DNA of 64,000 bases from CAZNOG01 sp964574635. Lineage in GTDB: Bacteria > Bacteroidota > Bacteroidia > Flavobacteriales_D > Cryomorphaceae. The notes under the pieces were generated by a model. That model saw only the letters and a list, made by a program, of their open reading frames with translations, did not search any database and had not been told where the DNA came from. Below, one piece after another: positions 18,109 to 27,349 of the stretch; position 1 is the first letter of the stretch; every line of letters starts with the position of its first letter. The stretch covers positions 37,770-101,769 of the forward strand of contig CAZNOG010000014.1 in the NCBI GenBank assembly GCA_964574635.1, given 5' to 3'. The position numbers and the translations under genes were made by a program.

Positions 18109-18445
18109 CGGCTCGGCAACATTCGTGAAGTCGTTCGTACTGTTCGCGCGTCGGCTTCGAATCACCGGCCACGTAGCCCAATTCATTGATGGCCTTTTTC
18201 ACTCCCGCCTCGTCGATGTGCTTCTCGTTGTACACGATGGAAACGGTATTCGCATCCACATCCACCCGCACCGAGCGCACGCCCTTCGTATAGGCCAAGC
18301 CCTCTTCGATGGTTTCCTTGCACATTCCGCACACCAGCGAAGATTCCAGCGTCAACTCTTTGCGCTGTGCCGTGGCGTCCATCCCCGCTCCAAAAAGGAA
18401 GACGGACAGAAATAAAATCAATTTGAAATTCATGGTGGTTTTCAT
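18092..18445 (-). CDS. Exported heavy-metal-associated (HMA) domain protein
   Basis: 117 residues. A signal peptide (about 1-27, MNFKLILFLSVFLFGAGMDATA) is followed by one ferredoxin-like HMA domain with the metal-binding CGMC motif (Cys39-Cys42) and IVYNEKHID. Three more cysteines lie in the tail (HECC...GVC). HMA domains bind Cu(I) or other soft metals, so this is a probable periplasmic metal chaperone or scavenger. It lies downstream of a TonB receptor and a cysteine-rich small protein on the same strand, suggesting a metal-uptake unit; copper is the best guess (inference). Confidence 0.83.
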   Translation of the reverse strand: MKTTMNFKLILFLSVFLFGAGMDATAQRKELTLESSLVCGMCKETIEEGLAYTKGVRSVRVDVDANTVSIVYNEKHIDEAGVKKAINELGYVAGDSKPTREQYERLHECCRADGVCE

Positions 18446-18465
18446 TGGTTGGTGTTATTGTATTC

Positions 18466-18697
18466 GGGGCGTGCCCCCTGGTTTATCCGCAATTCGCATT
18501 CCGGACTCGATCGAAATTCGGCGTTGGCGGTTTCATCCGCCTCGCCGTGCGTCGGGGTCGGTCTACAGCCTTTATCCTTTCGTCGGCCACCGCGGTGTCG
18601 CACGCGTTTTACAGAGCTCACAAGATCGCTTTCAAAACGCGGCGACACCATGCGCTGCCCGACGTAAGGGATGCCGGCTTCCGCCCTCACGCGAAAC
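18466..18697 (+). repeat. Long intergenic repeat, copy A
   Basis: Starts with the inverted repeat GGGGCGTGCCCC, contains GGGGTCGGTCTACAGCC and GAGCTCACAAGATCGCT, and ends near GGATGCCGG and CCCTCACGCG. The same ordered blocks recur at 45933 and, more loosely, at 31238. It fills the gap between the TonB receptor and HMA genes. No open frame in it looks real. Confidence 0.7.
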
Positions 18698-18761
18698 TTT
18701 GCCTCGGGGCGATTCCAATTCCGCCCCGAAGCAAAACCCCGTTTCAGTCCGTTCGACGCCA

Positions 18762-20966
18762 TCATTTGTGATTCGTGTATCGAACCCCGAAATAAAATGT
18801 GCGTCCTTCGAGAGGACCGTATATCATGGTGGCGTCAAAATAGTCGCCGAAGGGATTTTCCGCATCGACAATCGCATCCCGCTGGATGAAATTCCCGAGG
18901 TTTTCCACTCCCACGTACAAATCAAAATTACCGAAAGTGCGGGTTATCTGCGAATTCAACACAAAATAATCCTCGCTTCTTTCACCCCTTCTCAATCCTT
19001 CCGGATTGGCGGCCGTACTAGGGAGACGCGTCGTGCCGTAATAGTTTGCCGTGAAATCGATGTACCAATCTCCGTTCGGTGAAGTGTATCCCACGTTGCC
19101 CAACGCCCGGTGCCGCGGTACGAGGGGCTCTTCCTTGCGGCCGCTGAGGTAATCCGCTTCCGACTGTTGGTATTTGTAGGAAAATTTCACTCCCAATCCA
19201 CTCACCGGCTCCGCTTGGATGTCCGCCTGCACGCTGTGCGAAGTCGACTGCCCCTCCAAGTTGTAGAACTTCAGATAGCGGGGGTCGTCGTCGCGGTCGG
19301 CGATCAGACGGTCTTCGAAAGCGGTGTAAAAGTAATCCGTGTTGAAAACAGCCTCACGACCGAACAACTCGAACTTGTGCAGGAAGCTCAGCCCGGTGTT
19401 CCACGACGATTCTATGCCCGGTTCGCCGGCGATCATCAATCGCCTCGAAGAAGCGAACATCCCGAATCGATCGGCGAACACGTTGGCGGATCGGTAGCCC
19501 CTTCCACCCGCGACGCGCAGGGTCGTCAATGGGCGGAGATTGTACTTCAGGTGCACCCTCGGTGAAAACTGGTTTCCGTGCAGGTTGTGCCAGTCGTGGC
19601 GCAGCCCCCCGATGAAAGTAAACCTGGGTCTGTCGTAGGTGTACTCCGCGGAAATGCCCGGCACCCTTTCGATACGGCCGAAACTGCTGTCGGCAAATTC
19701 CTCTTGGTACCCATCGTACACGAAATGCCCTGCCACATCCAACTTGTGATCGCCGAACTTCGACAAGTGGGTGCTGAAAATGGAATTCAAACGAAACGTA
19801 CGCTGCCGACCATTGTAGGATTTCTCACCGAAAAAACCGTCCGGATCCACGCCCGATCCCAAGGCCGTAATCCCGATGCTTCGGTCTTCGCGGTTGGGAA
19901 AGAAGAATCCCGTTTTGGCGAGAACCTCCCATTGCTCCACGCCGAACCCAAATCCATAATTCGGAAATTCCGGTCGATGACGCAGGTTCACGGCGTCCAT
20001 CTGTCCCGAACTTCGGTCCTCCCGCGTGTACAAGCCCATGATTTGGCTCTGGAAATTGTCGCCGACGTACTTCCATCGGTTCATCACTTTCACGCCTTGG
20101 CGCAGGGGACTGTCCACAAAACCGTCGCCGTTCTTGTCTTTTGGGTTGTCGTAGTGGTTGGCCGACACGAACAGCCCGGTCGACAGGCGGTCGGACAAAT
20201 TCGCCGTTTGGATCACATTCGCCTCGAAGCGGCCCATGTCGTTTCCGAACACGTCGAAATACGAGAACGCATGGTCGGGCTTGATGAACTCCATGTTGAT
20301 CACGCCCGTCATGCTTTCGTAGCCGTACATCCCCGAACCGATTCCTTTGGTGATGGCCAAGGACTCGATCCAAGGGCCGGGTATTTGATCAAAGCCCATA
20401 ATTCCTCCTAGACCGCCCATAACGGGAATGCCTTCAAAGAGGTTTTGCACGTACACGCCGTCCATGCCGAGCATGCGGATCTTCCGCGTGCCGGTTACCG
20501 CGTCGTTCATGATCACATCCACCGACGCCGTGGTTTCGAAGCTTTCCGACAAATTACAGCAGGCCGCTTTCCGCAGGATGCCCCGGTTGATGGACTCCGC
20601 ATTGAGTTTGGACATGGTGGAAAGGTGGGACGCTCCACGGCGGTGAGAAATCTCCACGGCATCCATGAGTACCGAGGGTGAAAGCGAAACGTTCACGTGC
20701 CCTTCTTGGCGGATTTCCAGAGTGTCGGAAGTATAACCGACGTAACTCACCACCAAATTCAGGGGAAAATCGCCGACCGGTTGAATGGAGAAATGCCCAT
20801 CGAGGTCGGTGATGGTGCCAACGGTCGTCGAAGCCCAGTGGATATTCGCCCCCGGGATCACGTCGCCGCTCTCCGCGTCCTTCACCACTCCGTGCACCTG
20901 CGATTCGGCTCCAAAAGCCAAACCGAGCGCCAGCAGGGTGAGGACAAAATATTTTGTTGAATACAT
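18762..20966 (-). CDS. TonB-dependent receptor, probable metal uptake
   Basis: 734 residues. A signal peptide (about 1-23) is followed by a carboxypeptidase-regulatory-like domain (about 24-105, GVVKDAESGDVIPGANI) and a plug (about 110-245) with AACCNLSESFET and DAVTGTRKIRMLGMDG, then a barrel. The CCNLSESFET/DAVTG signature belongs to a Bacteroidota receptor group often found beside HMA-domain and HYC_CC_PP-type small proteins, as here. Role: active uptake across the outer membrane; a transition metal such as copper is likely from context, not proven. It sits between a cysteine-rich protein (upstream) and the HMA protein (downstream). Confidence 0.87.
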   Translation of the reverse strand: MYSTKYFVLTLLALGLAFGAESQVHGVVKDAESGDVIPGANIHWASTTVGTITDLDGHFSIQPVGDFPLNLVVSYVGYTSDTLEIRQEGHVNVSLSPSVLMDAVEISHRRGASHLSTMSKLNAESINRGILRKAACCNLSESFETTASVDVIMNDAVTGTRKIRMLGMDGVYVQNLFEGIPVMGGLGGIMGFDQIPGPWIESLAITKGIGSGMYGYESMTGVINMEFIKPDHAFSYFDVFGNDMGRFEANVIQTANLSDRLSTGLFVSANHYDNPKDKNGDGFVDSPLRQGVKVMNRWKYVGDNFQSQIMGLYTREDRSSGQMDAVNLRHRPEFPNYGFGFGVEQWEVLAKTGFFFPNREDRSIGITALGSGVDPDGFFGEKSYNGRQRTFRLNSIFSTHLSKFGDHKLDVAGHFVYDGYQEEFADSSFGRIERVPGISAEYTYDRPRFTFIGGLRHDWHNLHGNQFSPRVHLKYNLRPLTTLRVAGGRGYRSANVFADRFGMFASSRRLMIAGEPGIESSWNTGLSFLHKFELFGREAVFNTDYFYTAFEDRLIADRDDDPRYLKFYNLEGQSTSHSVQADIQAEPVSGLGVKFSYKYQQSEADYLSGRKEEPLVPRHRALGNVGYTSPNGDWYIDFTANYYGTTRLPSTAANPEGLRRGERSEDYFVLNSQITRTFGNFDLYVGVENLGNFIQRDAIVDAENPFGDYFDATMIYGPLEGRTFYFGVRYTNHK

Positions 20967-21072
20967 ACTACCAATTGTGTTGATTTTGAAAACGGGGTGA
21001 CACGCGTCACCCGAAAGGTGAATAAAAACAGCGCGGAGCTTCCGGAAAATCCGGATTCACCGCATTGGTTTT

Positions 21073-21498
21073 TCACAATCGGTATTGGCAGTACAGATGG
21101 AGAAGATGGGATGGTTCCTTCGTCCACGGGATATCCAAAGTCGGCAAAGACAGCCGGGGAAGGTCAAAAGAAAAATCGGGGATGGTTATAAACGCCGCAA
21201 GGGGAACTTGGGCGATTTCCGTATCGTCGTCGGAGTTCAGGTCGCGCTGATGGGCGAACACCGGTTTGGTCTTTGTCTCTACGTCGCAGCACCTGTCGTC
21301 CACCTCGCAATGGTCGGGCAGTTCGGCCATGGACTCACAGCAGGTGCCGTTGTTGGAAATCAGTCGGGTGGTGCCTTCCGCGTTGCAGAACATCGTGGAA
21401 AACGACATCTGGCTACCCTGTACCGTCACGGCCAGCATCACCACCATCGCCAACCACTTGAGGGCTTTCTTCGGTTCTTGTTGCCGTAAACGATTCAT
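21073..21498 (-). CDS. Cysteine-rich small exported protein, HYC_CC_PP-like
   Basis: 141 residues. A hydrophobic N-terminal segment (about 13-30) is followed by a region with Cys38, Cys53-Cys54, Cys64, Cys70-Cys71 and a distal Cys137. The layout resembles the HYC_CC_PP family of Bacteroidota, but the HYC motif is MFC here and the PP end is HLYCQYRL, so it is a divergent member. Such genes commonly precede TonB receptors of the type encoded ~105 bases downstream. The paired cysteines suggest metal binding. Exact function unknown. Confidence 0.68.
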   Translation of the reverse strand: MNRLRQQEPKKALKWLAMVVMLAVTVQGSQMSFSTMFCNAEGTTRLISNNGTCCESMAELPDHCEVDDRCCDVETKTKPVFAHQRDLNSDDDTEIAQVPLAAFITIPDFSFDLPRLSLPTLDIPWTKEPSHLLHLYCQYRL

Positions 21499-21519
21499 GT
21501 CTATTCCCTACTTAAGAAT

Positions 21520-21548
21520 TACCTTTGCCGAGACGTCTTGCAAAGGTA
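21520..21548. promoter_or_regulatory. Palindrome with two face-to-face -7 elements
   Basis: TACCTTTGC (21520-21528) and GCAAAGGTA (21540-21548) form an inverted repeat around a core containing the palindrome AGACGTCT (21531-21538). Each arm contains a TAnnTTTG -7 element, one for each divergent gene (nfu rightward, cysteine-rich gene leftward). No clear -33 TTG is seen at the standard spacing. Confidence 0.6.
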
Positions 21549-21659
21549 CGCATTGACGATGTAAAACGAAAGAGGTCAACCGCGGCGCAAAATTTCACGC
21601 GAGGGCCGAAAGCCCCTTCAGCGGTTGGCGCACACCACAAGTACGCTAAAAGAACAGCT

Positions 21660-22274
21660 ATGTTTCCCACCAGTATGTACTCGGAGTTGACACCCAACCC
21701 CCACACGATGAAGTTCGTCGCCAGCCGCGTGATTTACCGCGGCTTGGAACCCGCCGAGTACTCCTCCGCCGCCGAAGCGGAAGGGCGATCGGATCTCGCG
21801 GTCGCCCTCTACGGATTTCCATACGTCAAGGGGGTATTCATCAATTACAACTACGTCACCATCACCAAGTCGGGCGATTACGACTGGGATTTCATATCCT
21901 TTGAATTGAGGGATTTCATCCGCCGTCACCTCCTCGAAAACGAGTGGGCGGCGAAACCCGAAGTACGCCCCATGACCCGGGCCGAAGCCAAACGCAATGC
22001 GGGAGACACACCCACAAAACCACCCGCAAACATCCCCGAAACCGAACTCGACGCGGCAATTATCACCCTGATGGATGAAAAAATCAAACCGGCAGTGTCT
22101 TCCGACGGCGGCGCCATCGACTTCGTATCTTTCGATGACGGCGTAGTGACCGTGCGGCTTCGCGGTTCATGCGTAGGTTGCCCTTCCATCATGCGCACGC
22201 TCAAACTCGGCGTGGAAAAAATGTTGATCGCCGAACTGCCCCAAGTGAAAAAAGTCGTAGCCGAAGAACTCTGA
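21660..22274 (+). CDS. Nfu/NifU-type iron-sulfur carrier protein
   Basis: 204 residues from ATG 21660 (a second ATG at 21675 is possible). The N-terminal half is an Nfu N-terminal domain (TPNPHTMKFVAS), the C-terminal half is a NifU domain with GSCVGCPS carrying Cys171 and Cys174, which bind a [4Fe-4S] cluster for delivery to client enzymes. Both domains are complete. The linker at about residues 116-122 (DTPTKPP) is encoded by a copy of the dispersed motif. Confidence 0.9.
   Translation: MFPTSMYSELTPNPHTMKFVASRVIYRGLEPAEYSSAAEAEGRSDLAVALYGFPYVKGVFINYNYVTITKSGDYDWDFISFELRDFIRRHLLENEWAAKPEVRPMTRAEAKRNAGDTPTKPPANIPETELDAAIITLMDEKIKPAVSSDGGAIDFVSFDDGVVTVRLRGSCVGCPSIMRTLKLGVEKMLIAELPQVKKVVAEEL
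22005..22024 (+). repeat. Dispersed ACCCACAAAAACCC motif, copy 4 (inside nfu)
   Basis: GACACACCCACAAAACCACC lies within the coding sequence and supplies the inter-domain linker in frame. Confidence 0.65.
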
Positions 22275-22299
22275 CACCAAACACCTCCCAACACCTCAC

Positions 22300-24162
22300 A
22301 TGAAAACCGCCAAATGGATTCTGGGGATTTGTGCCGTCGCCGTGATGGCCTTCCCCACGTACAGCCAGCCTCAACAGATCGACGCCGATACCTATAAGGT
22401 GGAAGTCGATTTGGTGAACATCGAAAACGACCGGGTGAAAATCCGCGTGTACCCGCCCCGAATCGAGGGCGACAGCGCCATATACCAAATGCCGAAAATC
22501 GTGCCCGGCACGTATTCCATTTCCGATTTCGGTCGGTTCGTGTCGGATTTTACGGCCGTGGACAAAAAGGGAAAGGAAATGGAAGTGGCCCGCCTCGACA
22601 CCAATCGCTGGGCGGTGGTGCCGGCCAAGGACCTGGAATACGTGAGCTATTGGGTCGACGATACCTTCGACGAACCGCAATCGGGTGTGTTTGCTCCCGG
22701 CGGCACCCAAATCGAAGCCGGGGAGTGCGTAATTTTCAACGCTTTCGGCTTCGTGGGGTATTTCCGAGACGCCAAAAACAACCCCTTCGAACTCCACGTC
22801 GAAAGACCGGAAGATTTTTATGGCGCCACCACCCTGCCGAGGGGAGAAAGCGTGAACGGCACCGATGTCTTCCTCGCCGCCGATTACTTCGAACTGCACG
22901 ACTGCCCCATTCTCTACGCCCGGCCCGACACCGCATCGGCCATGGTAGGCGACACCGAAATACTCGTGGCGGTGTACTCCCAAAACGGGCGCATTACCGT
23001 CGACCAAGTCATGGAAGTCATCGGAGACCTTTTTCCGGCCACCGCCGAATATCTGGGCGGAACGTTGCCTACGGACAAATACGGAGTGTTGGTCTACTTC
23101 TCATCCAACCCCGCCTTGATGGCCGGGATGGGCGCGTTGGAACACCACACTTCCACCGTGGTGATCATGCCCGAATGGCCGATGGAGGGCATCGCGCAAT
23201 ACCTGATCGACATCACGGCCCACGAGTTTCTGCACATCGTGACCCCTCTGAACATCCATTCCGAGCACGTGGCCGATTTCGACTTCATCCATCCGAGCAT
23301 GAGCCGCCACCTCTGGCTGTTTGAAGGCGTGACCGAATACACCGCACATCACGTGCAGGTGACCCAAGGACTGATCACCGTCGAGGATTTTCTCGCGACG
23401 ATCAAAGAGAAGCTTCAAACGGCGAGCCTGTACCGGGAAGACGTATCCTTCACCGAGATGAGTCAGGGAGTGCTGGGGCAGTACGAAGACCAATTCCTCA
23501 ACGTGTACATGAAAGGTGCACTGGTCGGCATGGCGCTCGATCTGCGGTTGCTGCACCTCAGCGAGGGGGCGTACGGATTGAAAGACCTCATGAAGGATTT
23601 GATGGAGCGCTACGGCACCGATCGGCCGTTTGAAGACTCCAAGCTGTTCGACATCATCACCGAAGTTTCGGGAATGCCGGAAATCAAAGCATTCTTGGAA
23701 AACTACATCGCAGAACCCAATCCCCTTCCCATGGAGGAAGTATTGGGATACGCCGGCGTGACGTACCACGACGTCAAAACAGATACGGTGGTGAGCACCG
23801 GTAACGCCAACATCGGATTCAACCCCAGATCGGAAAAGATGGTGGTGGTCTCCACGAATCAAATGGACGACTTCGGACGCGCCCTCGGCTTTGAACGCAA
23901 GGACGCGATCATGGAATGGAACGGCGCGGAAGTCACCGCGGAAAATTTCCACGAGGTAATGCAGGGGTTCAGAGCCACTGTGCAGCCCGGCGACCGAGTG
24001 GAGGTGAAGGTGCTGCGGGAAAACGAAAACGGCGAGTCCGACACCGTCACCTTGAGCGCCGAAGCCATGCCCACGACGGTAACGCAGGAGAATGTCTTGT
24101 CACTCGATCCGAACCCGAGTCCCATGCAACTGAAAATCCGCAAAGCTTGGTTGGGTAATTGA
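22300..24162 (+). CDS. M61 glycyl aminopeptidase-family metallopeptidase
   Basis: 620 residues. A signal peptide (about 1-23) is followed by an M61 N-terminal beta domain, the catalytic domain with zinc motif HEFLH (about 308-312) and downstream FEGVTEY supplying the third ligand (about 341), then a C-terminal PDZ domain (about 490-590). M61 enzymes of this type are periplasmic or surface aminopeptidases with preference for small N-terminal residues. Starts 25 bases after nfu, so likely co-transcribed although unrelated in function. Confidence 0.9.
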   Translation: MKTAKWILGICAVAVMAFPTYSQPQQIDADTYKVEVDLVNIENDRVKIRVYPPRIEGDSAIYQMPKIVPGTYSISDFGRFVSDFTAVDKKGKEMEVARLDTNRWAVVPAKDLEYVSYWVDDTFDEPQSGVFAPGGTQIEAGECVIFNAFGFVGYFRDAKNNPFELHVERPEDFYGATTLPRGESVNGTDVFLAADYFELHDCPILYARPDTASAMVGDTEILVAVYSQNGRITVDQVMEVIGDLFPATAEYLGGTLPTDKYGVLVYFSSNPALMAGMGALEHHTSTVVIMPEWPMEGIAQYLIDITAHEFLHIVTPLNIHSEHVADFDFIHPSMSRHLWLFEGVTEYTAHHVQVTQGLITVEDFLATIKEKLQTASLYREDVSFTEMSQGVLGQYEDQFLNVYMKGALVGMALDLRLLHLSEGAYGLKDLMKDLMERYGTDRPFEDSKLFDIITEVSGMPEIKAFLENYIAEPNPLPMEEVLGYAGVTYHDVKTDTVVSTGNANIGFNPRSEKMVVVSTNQMDDFGRALGFERKDAIMEWNGAEVTAENFHEVMQGFRATVQPGDRVEVKVLRENENGESDTVTLSAEAMPTTVTQENVLSLDPNPSPMQLKIRKAWLGN

Positions 24163-24473
24163 AACCGGCGGGTCGATCCGAAGAACTTCCGGGCCCACCC
24201 GTTTCGGCCAGGGCGGTGAAGTCCGGATCGGTGCGCGACAATCCAACAAACACCCCCTCCTCTATCCTCTTGGAATCCCATGCCGCGGACCCCGATATCT
24301 CCCTTTCCTGCGCGCCGAGCGATCAACCGACATTCCGACGCGGGGACGGAGGGCGAAAACCCCTTTGAATACGGCGATGCAACTCCGAAAAGGAATCCCC
24401 TTTTGTGCGCGTTGATAGTAACCCTACGCCCCTTTAACCGTTGATTTAAATTGTACCTTTGCACACAATATTC
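24163..24473. other. Intergenic region upstream of sucA
   Basis: About 310 bases without a supported gene. The only signal recognised is the -7 element just before sucA. Confidence 0.6.
24454..24461 (+). promoter_or_regulatory. Bacteroidota -7 promoter element for sucA
   Basis: TACCTTTG matches the TAnnTTTG consensus and lies 12 bases before the chosen ATG. A TTG -33 box is not obvious (TTT at the expected position). Confidence 0.6.
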
Positions 24474-27341
24474 ATGTCTTCAAAATATATGATGGACGAA
24501 TTTTCATTTCTCGGCAATGCATCGCCGGATTGGATCGAGGAACAGTATCAAAAATTCCGACAAGATCCCGACTCGGTAGAGTCTTCATGGGCCCATTTTT
24601 TCGCGGGCTTCGAATTTGCGAAAACCAGCTACGACACGGCTTCCGACGAGGAAGCCGTCGAAATTCCGGAGAACCTCCGCAAGGAATTCCGGGTGATGGG
24701 ATTGATAGACGGCTATCGCTCCCGAGGACACTTATTCACACGCACCAACCCGGTGCGGGAAAGACGACAATATTCCCCCACCCTCGCCCTGGAAAATTTC
24801 GACTTGGGCGAAGAGGACCTGGACACCGTATTCCAGGCGGGAACAACCATCGGCTTGGGGCCGGCAACCCTGCGCCGCATCGTGGAACATCTCGACAACG
24901 TGTACTGCAAAAGCGTCGGGGTGGAGTACAATTACATTCGCGACGTGGAACGCAAGGAGTGGTTGCGCAAAAAATTGGAAGAAGACCCGCTTCCACCCCT
25001 CACCGCCGACGAGAAAAAGATCGTATTCCAAGTACTGAATCGGGCCACGTCGTTCGAGCAGTACTTGCAAAAGAAATTCGTGGGTCAAAAACGCTTCTCC
25101 GTTGAGGGAAGCGAGGCCTTGATTCCCGCCTTGCACGGATTGGTGCAGCGGGGCGCGGACCACGGGGTGAAGGAATTCATCATCGGAATGGCCCACCGCG
25201 GAAGGCTGAATGTGCTCGCCAACATCTTCAAAAAAGATTTTAAAGACATCTTCAACGAATTTGAAGGCAAGGAGTACGAAGAGTCGATCGACGGGGAAGA
25301 CTTCGACGGGGACGTAAAATACCACCTCGGGTATTCCAAAACCATCACTGCCGAAAACGGTGAAAAAGTGCAAATGACGCTGCCGCCCAACCCCTCTCAC
25401 CTCGAAGCGGTGGGGCCCGTGGTGGGCGGAATGGCTCGGGGTAAACTCGACAATTACCTCCACGACGAAAAAGCCGTGGTTCCCGTGTTGATCCACGGTG
25501 ACGCCGCAATTTCCGGTCAGGGGGTGGTGTACGAAACCATTCAAATGGCCCAACTCGACGGGTACCGCGCGGGTGGAACCATCCACATCGTGGTGAACAA
25601 CCAAGTGGGATTCACCACCAACTACTTGCAAGGTCGATCCTCGACGTATTGCACCGACGTGGGAAAAACCACGCTCAGCCCCATTTTCCACGTGAACGGC
25701 GACGACGTGGAAGCCATGGTGCAAACGATGTTCTTGGCGCTCCACTACCGACAGAGGTACAATCGCGACGTATTCATCGATTTGCTGAGCTACCGCAAAT
25801 ACGGCCACAACGAAGGCGATGAACCGAAATTCACCCAGCCCAAATTGTACGACATCATCGCCAAGCACCCCAACCCGAGGGAAATCTACCTGAAACAACT
25901 CATTAAGGAGGGTGTGATGACGCAAACGGAAGCGGACGAGATCATGGCCAATTTCGAGAAGGTGCTCGATCGGTCGTACGAGGCCTCGCGGCAAATTCCC
26001 TACGTCTACATCAAGCACTTCTTGGAAGACGTATGGGATGGCTACACCACCTCAAAGCCCCACGACTTCGTGGAATCGCCGGAAACGGGATACGACAAGA
26101 AAGGCTTGATGGAACTGGTGGACAAAATCCATCACCTGCCCGCCGATAAAAAGTTCTTCCGCAAGCTCGAACGCCTGATGGATGACCGCCTTCAAAAAGT
26201 GAAGGAGGACAAACTCGACTGGGCGCTGGGGGAAATTCTCGCCTACGCCACCTTGCTGAAAGAAGGATACAACGTCCGCATTTCGGGTCAAGACGTCGAG
26301 CGGGGAACGTTTTCTCACCGCCACGCGGTATTGACCACCGTCGACGACGAAGAGGATTACATCCCGCTTCGCCACCTGTCGGAAGATCAAGCCGATTTCC
26401 ACATTTACAACTCACTCCTCTCCGAATACGCGGTGATGGGATTCGAATACGGCTATGCCTTCGTGAGTCCGAAAACGCTGACCATTTGGGAAGCGCAATT
26501 CGGCGATTTCTACAACGGGGGCCAGATCATCATCGACCAGTTCGTAAGTGCCGCCGAAGACAAATGGCGCACCATGAACGGCTTGGTGATTTACCTGCCG
26601 CACGGTTACGAAGGCCAAGGATCGGAGCACTCGAGCGGTCGCCTGGAAAGGTTCCTCCAGATGTGCGCCGAGTACAATATGCAGGTCTGCAACCCCACCA
26701 CGCCGGCCAACCACTTCCACATGTTGCGACGCCAAATGCACCGCAATTTCAGGAAGCCGCTGATCGTCTTCACCCCGAAGAAACTCCTTCGCTATCCGAA
26801 AACCGTGTCGTCCATGGACGAGCTGGCCAAGGGGCGTTTCCGCGAGGTCATCGACGACAACAATTCCAAAGTTTCGGATGTTGACACGGTAGTTTTCTGC
26901 ACGGGAAAAGTGTATTACGACGCCTTGGAGGCCATGGAAGAATCCAATAGCGGACACAACATGGCATTGGTGCGCATCGAGCAGCTTTACCCCCTTCCGG
27001 AGAAGCAACTCGACGCCGTAATGGCCAAGTACAAGAACGCCAAGAAACACATTTGGCTGCAGGAAGAACCCAGGAACATGGGTGCGTGGTCTTACATGGC
27101 CATGAATTACACCAAGCCCCAATGGATTTGCATCTCGCGAAAAGCGAGCGCCAGTCCGGCGGCCGGTTCGAGCAAGGTTTCCGATTTGAGAAAAGAAGCC
27201 ATGTTCAAAGAACTGCTGGTTCACGCCAAACCAAACGCGGCCGGAAAGTCCAAAGGCAACAAATCCGGAGGAAAAAACAACTCCAAGAAAACCGGTGCGA
27301 AGCAAAGCGCCCCAATCGCCAAAACCCAAACCGTTAAATAA
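24474..27341 (+). CDS. sucA: 2-oxoglutarate dehydrogenase E1 component
   Basis: 955 residues. Thiamine-diphosphate enzyme that decarboxylates 2-oxoglutarate and transfers the succinyl group to SucB. Shows the E1 N-terminal LGNASPDWIEEQYQKF helix, GMAHRGRLNVL, GDAAISGQGVVYE and NNQVGFTT of the ThDP core, and the C-terminal transketolase-like part (GYEGQGSEHSS). The ATG at 24474 fits the family start. The last ~40 residues are an unusual Lys/Gly/Asn-rich tail after the normal end. sucB follows after 8 bases. Confidence 0.95.
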   Translation: MSSKYMMDEFSFLGNASPDWIEEQYQKFRQDPDSVESSWAHFFAGFEFAKTSYDTASDEEAVEIPENLRKEFRVMGLIDGYRSRGHLFTRTNPVRERRQYSPTLALENFDLGEEDLDTVFQAGTTIGLGPATLRRIVEHLDNVYCKSVGVEYNYIRDVERKEWLRKKLEEDPLPPLTADEKKIVFQVLNRATSFEQYLQKKFVGQKRFSVEGSEALIPALHGLVQRGADHGVKEFIIGMAHRGRLNVLANIFKKDFKDIFNEFEGKEYEESIDGEDFDGDVKYHLGYSKTITAENGEKVQMTLPPNPSHLEAVGPVVGGMARGKLDNYLHDEKAVVPVLIHGDAAISGQGVVYETIQMAQLDGYRAGGTIHIVVNNQVGFTTNYLQGRSSTYCTDVGKTTLSPIFHVNGDDVEAMVQTMFLALHYRQRYNRDVFIDLLSYRKYGHNEGDEPKFTQPKLYDIIAKHPNPREIYLKQLIKEGVMTQTEADEIMANFEKVLDRSYEASRQIPYVYIKHFLEDVWDGYTTSKPHDFVESPETGYDKKGLMELVDKIHHLPADKKFFRKLERLMDDRLQKVKEDKLDWALGEILAYATLLKEGYNVRISGQDVERGTFSHRHAVLTTVDDEEDYIPLRHLSEDQADFHIYNSLLSEYAVMGFEYGYAFVSPKTLTIWEAQFGDFYNGGQIIIDQFVSAAEDKWRTMNGLVIYLPHGYEGQGSEHSSGRLERFLQMCAEYNMQVCNPTTPANHFHMLRRQMHRNFRKPLIVFTPKKLLRYPKTVSSMDELAKGRFREVIDDNNSKVSDVDTVVFCTGKVYYDALEAMEESNSGHNMALVRIEQLYPLPEKQLDAVMAKYKNAKKHIWLQEEPRNMGAWSYMAMNYTKPQWICISRKASASPAAGSSKVSDLRKEAMFKELLVHAKPNAAGKSKGNKSGGKNNSKKTGAKQSAPIAKTQTVK

Positions 27342-27349
27342 GCCTGCAC

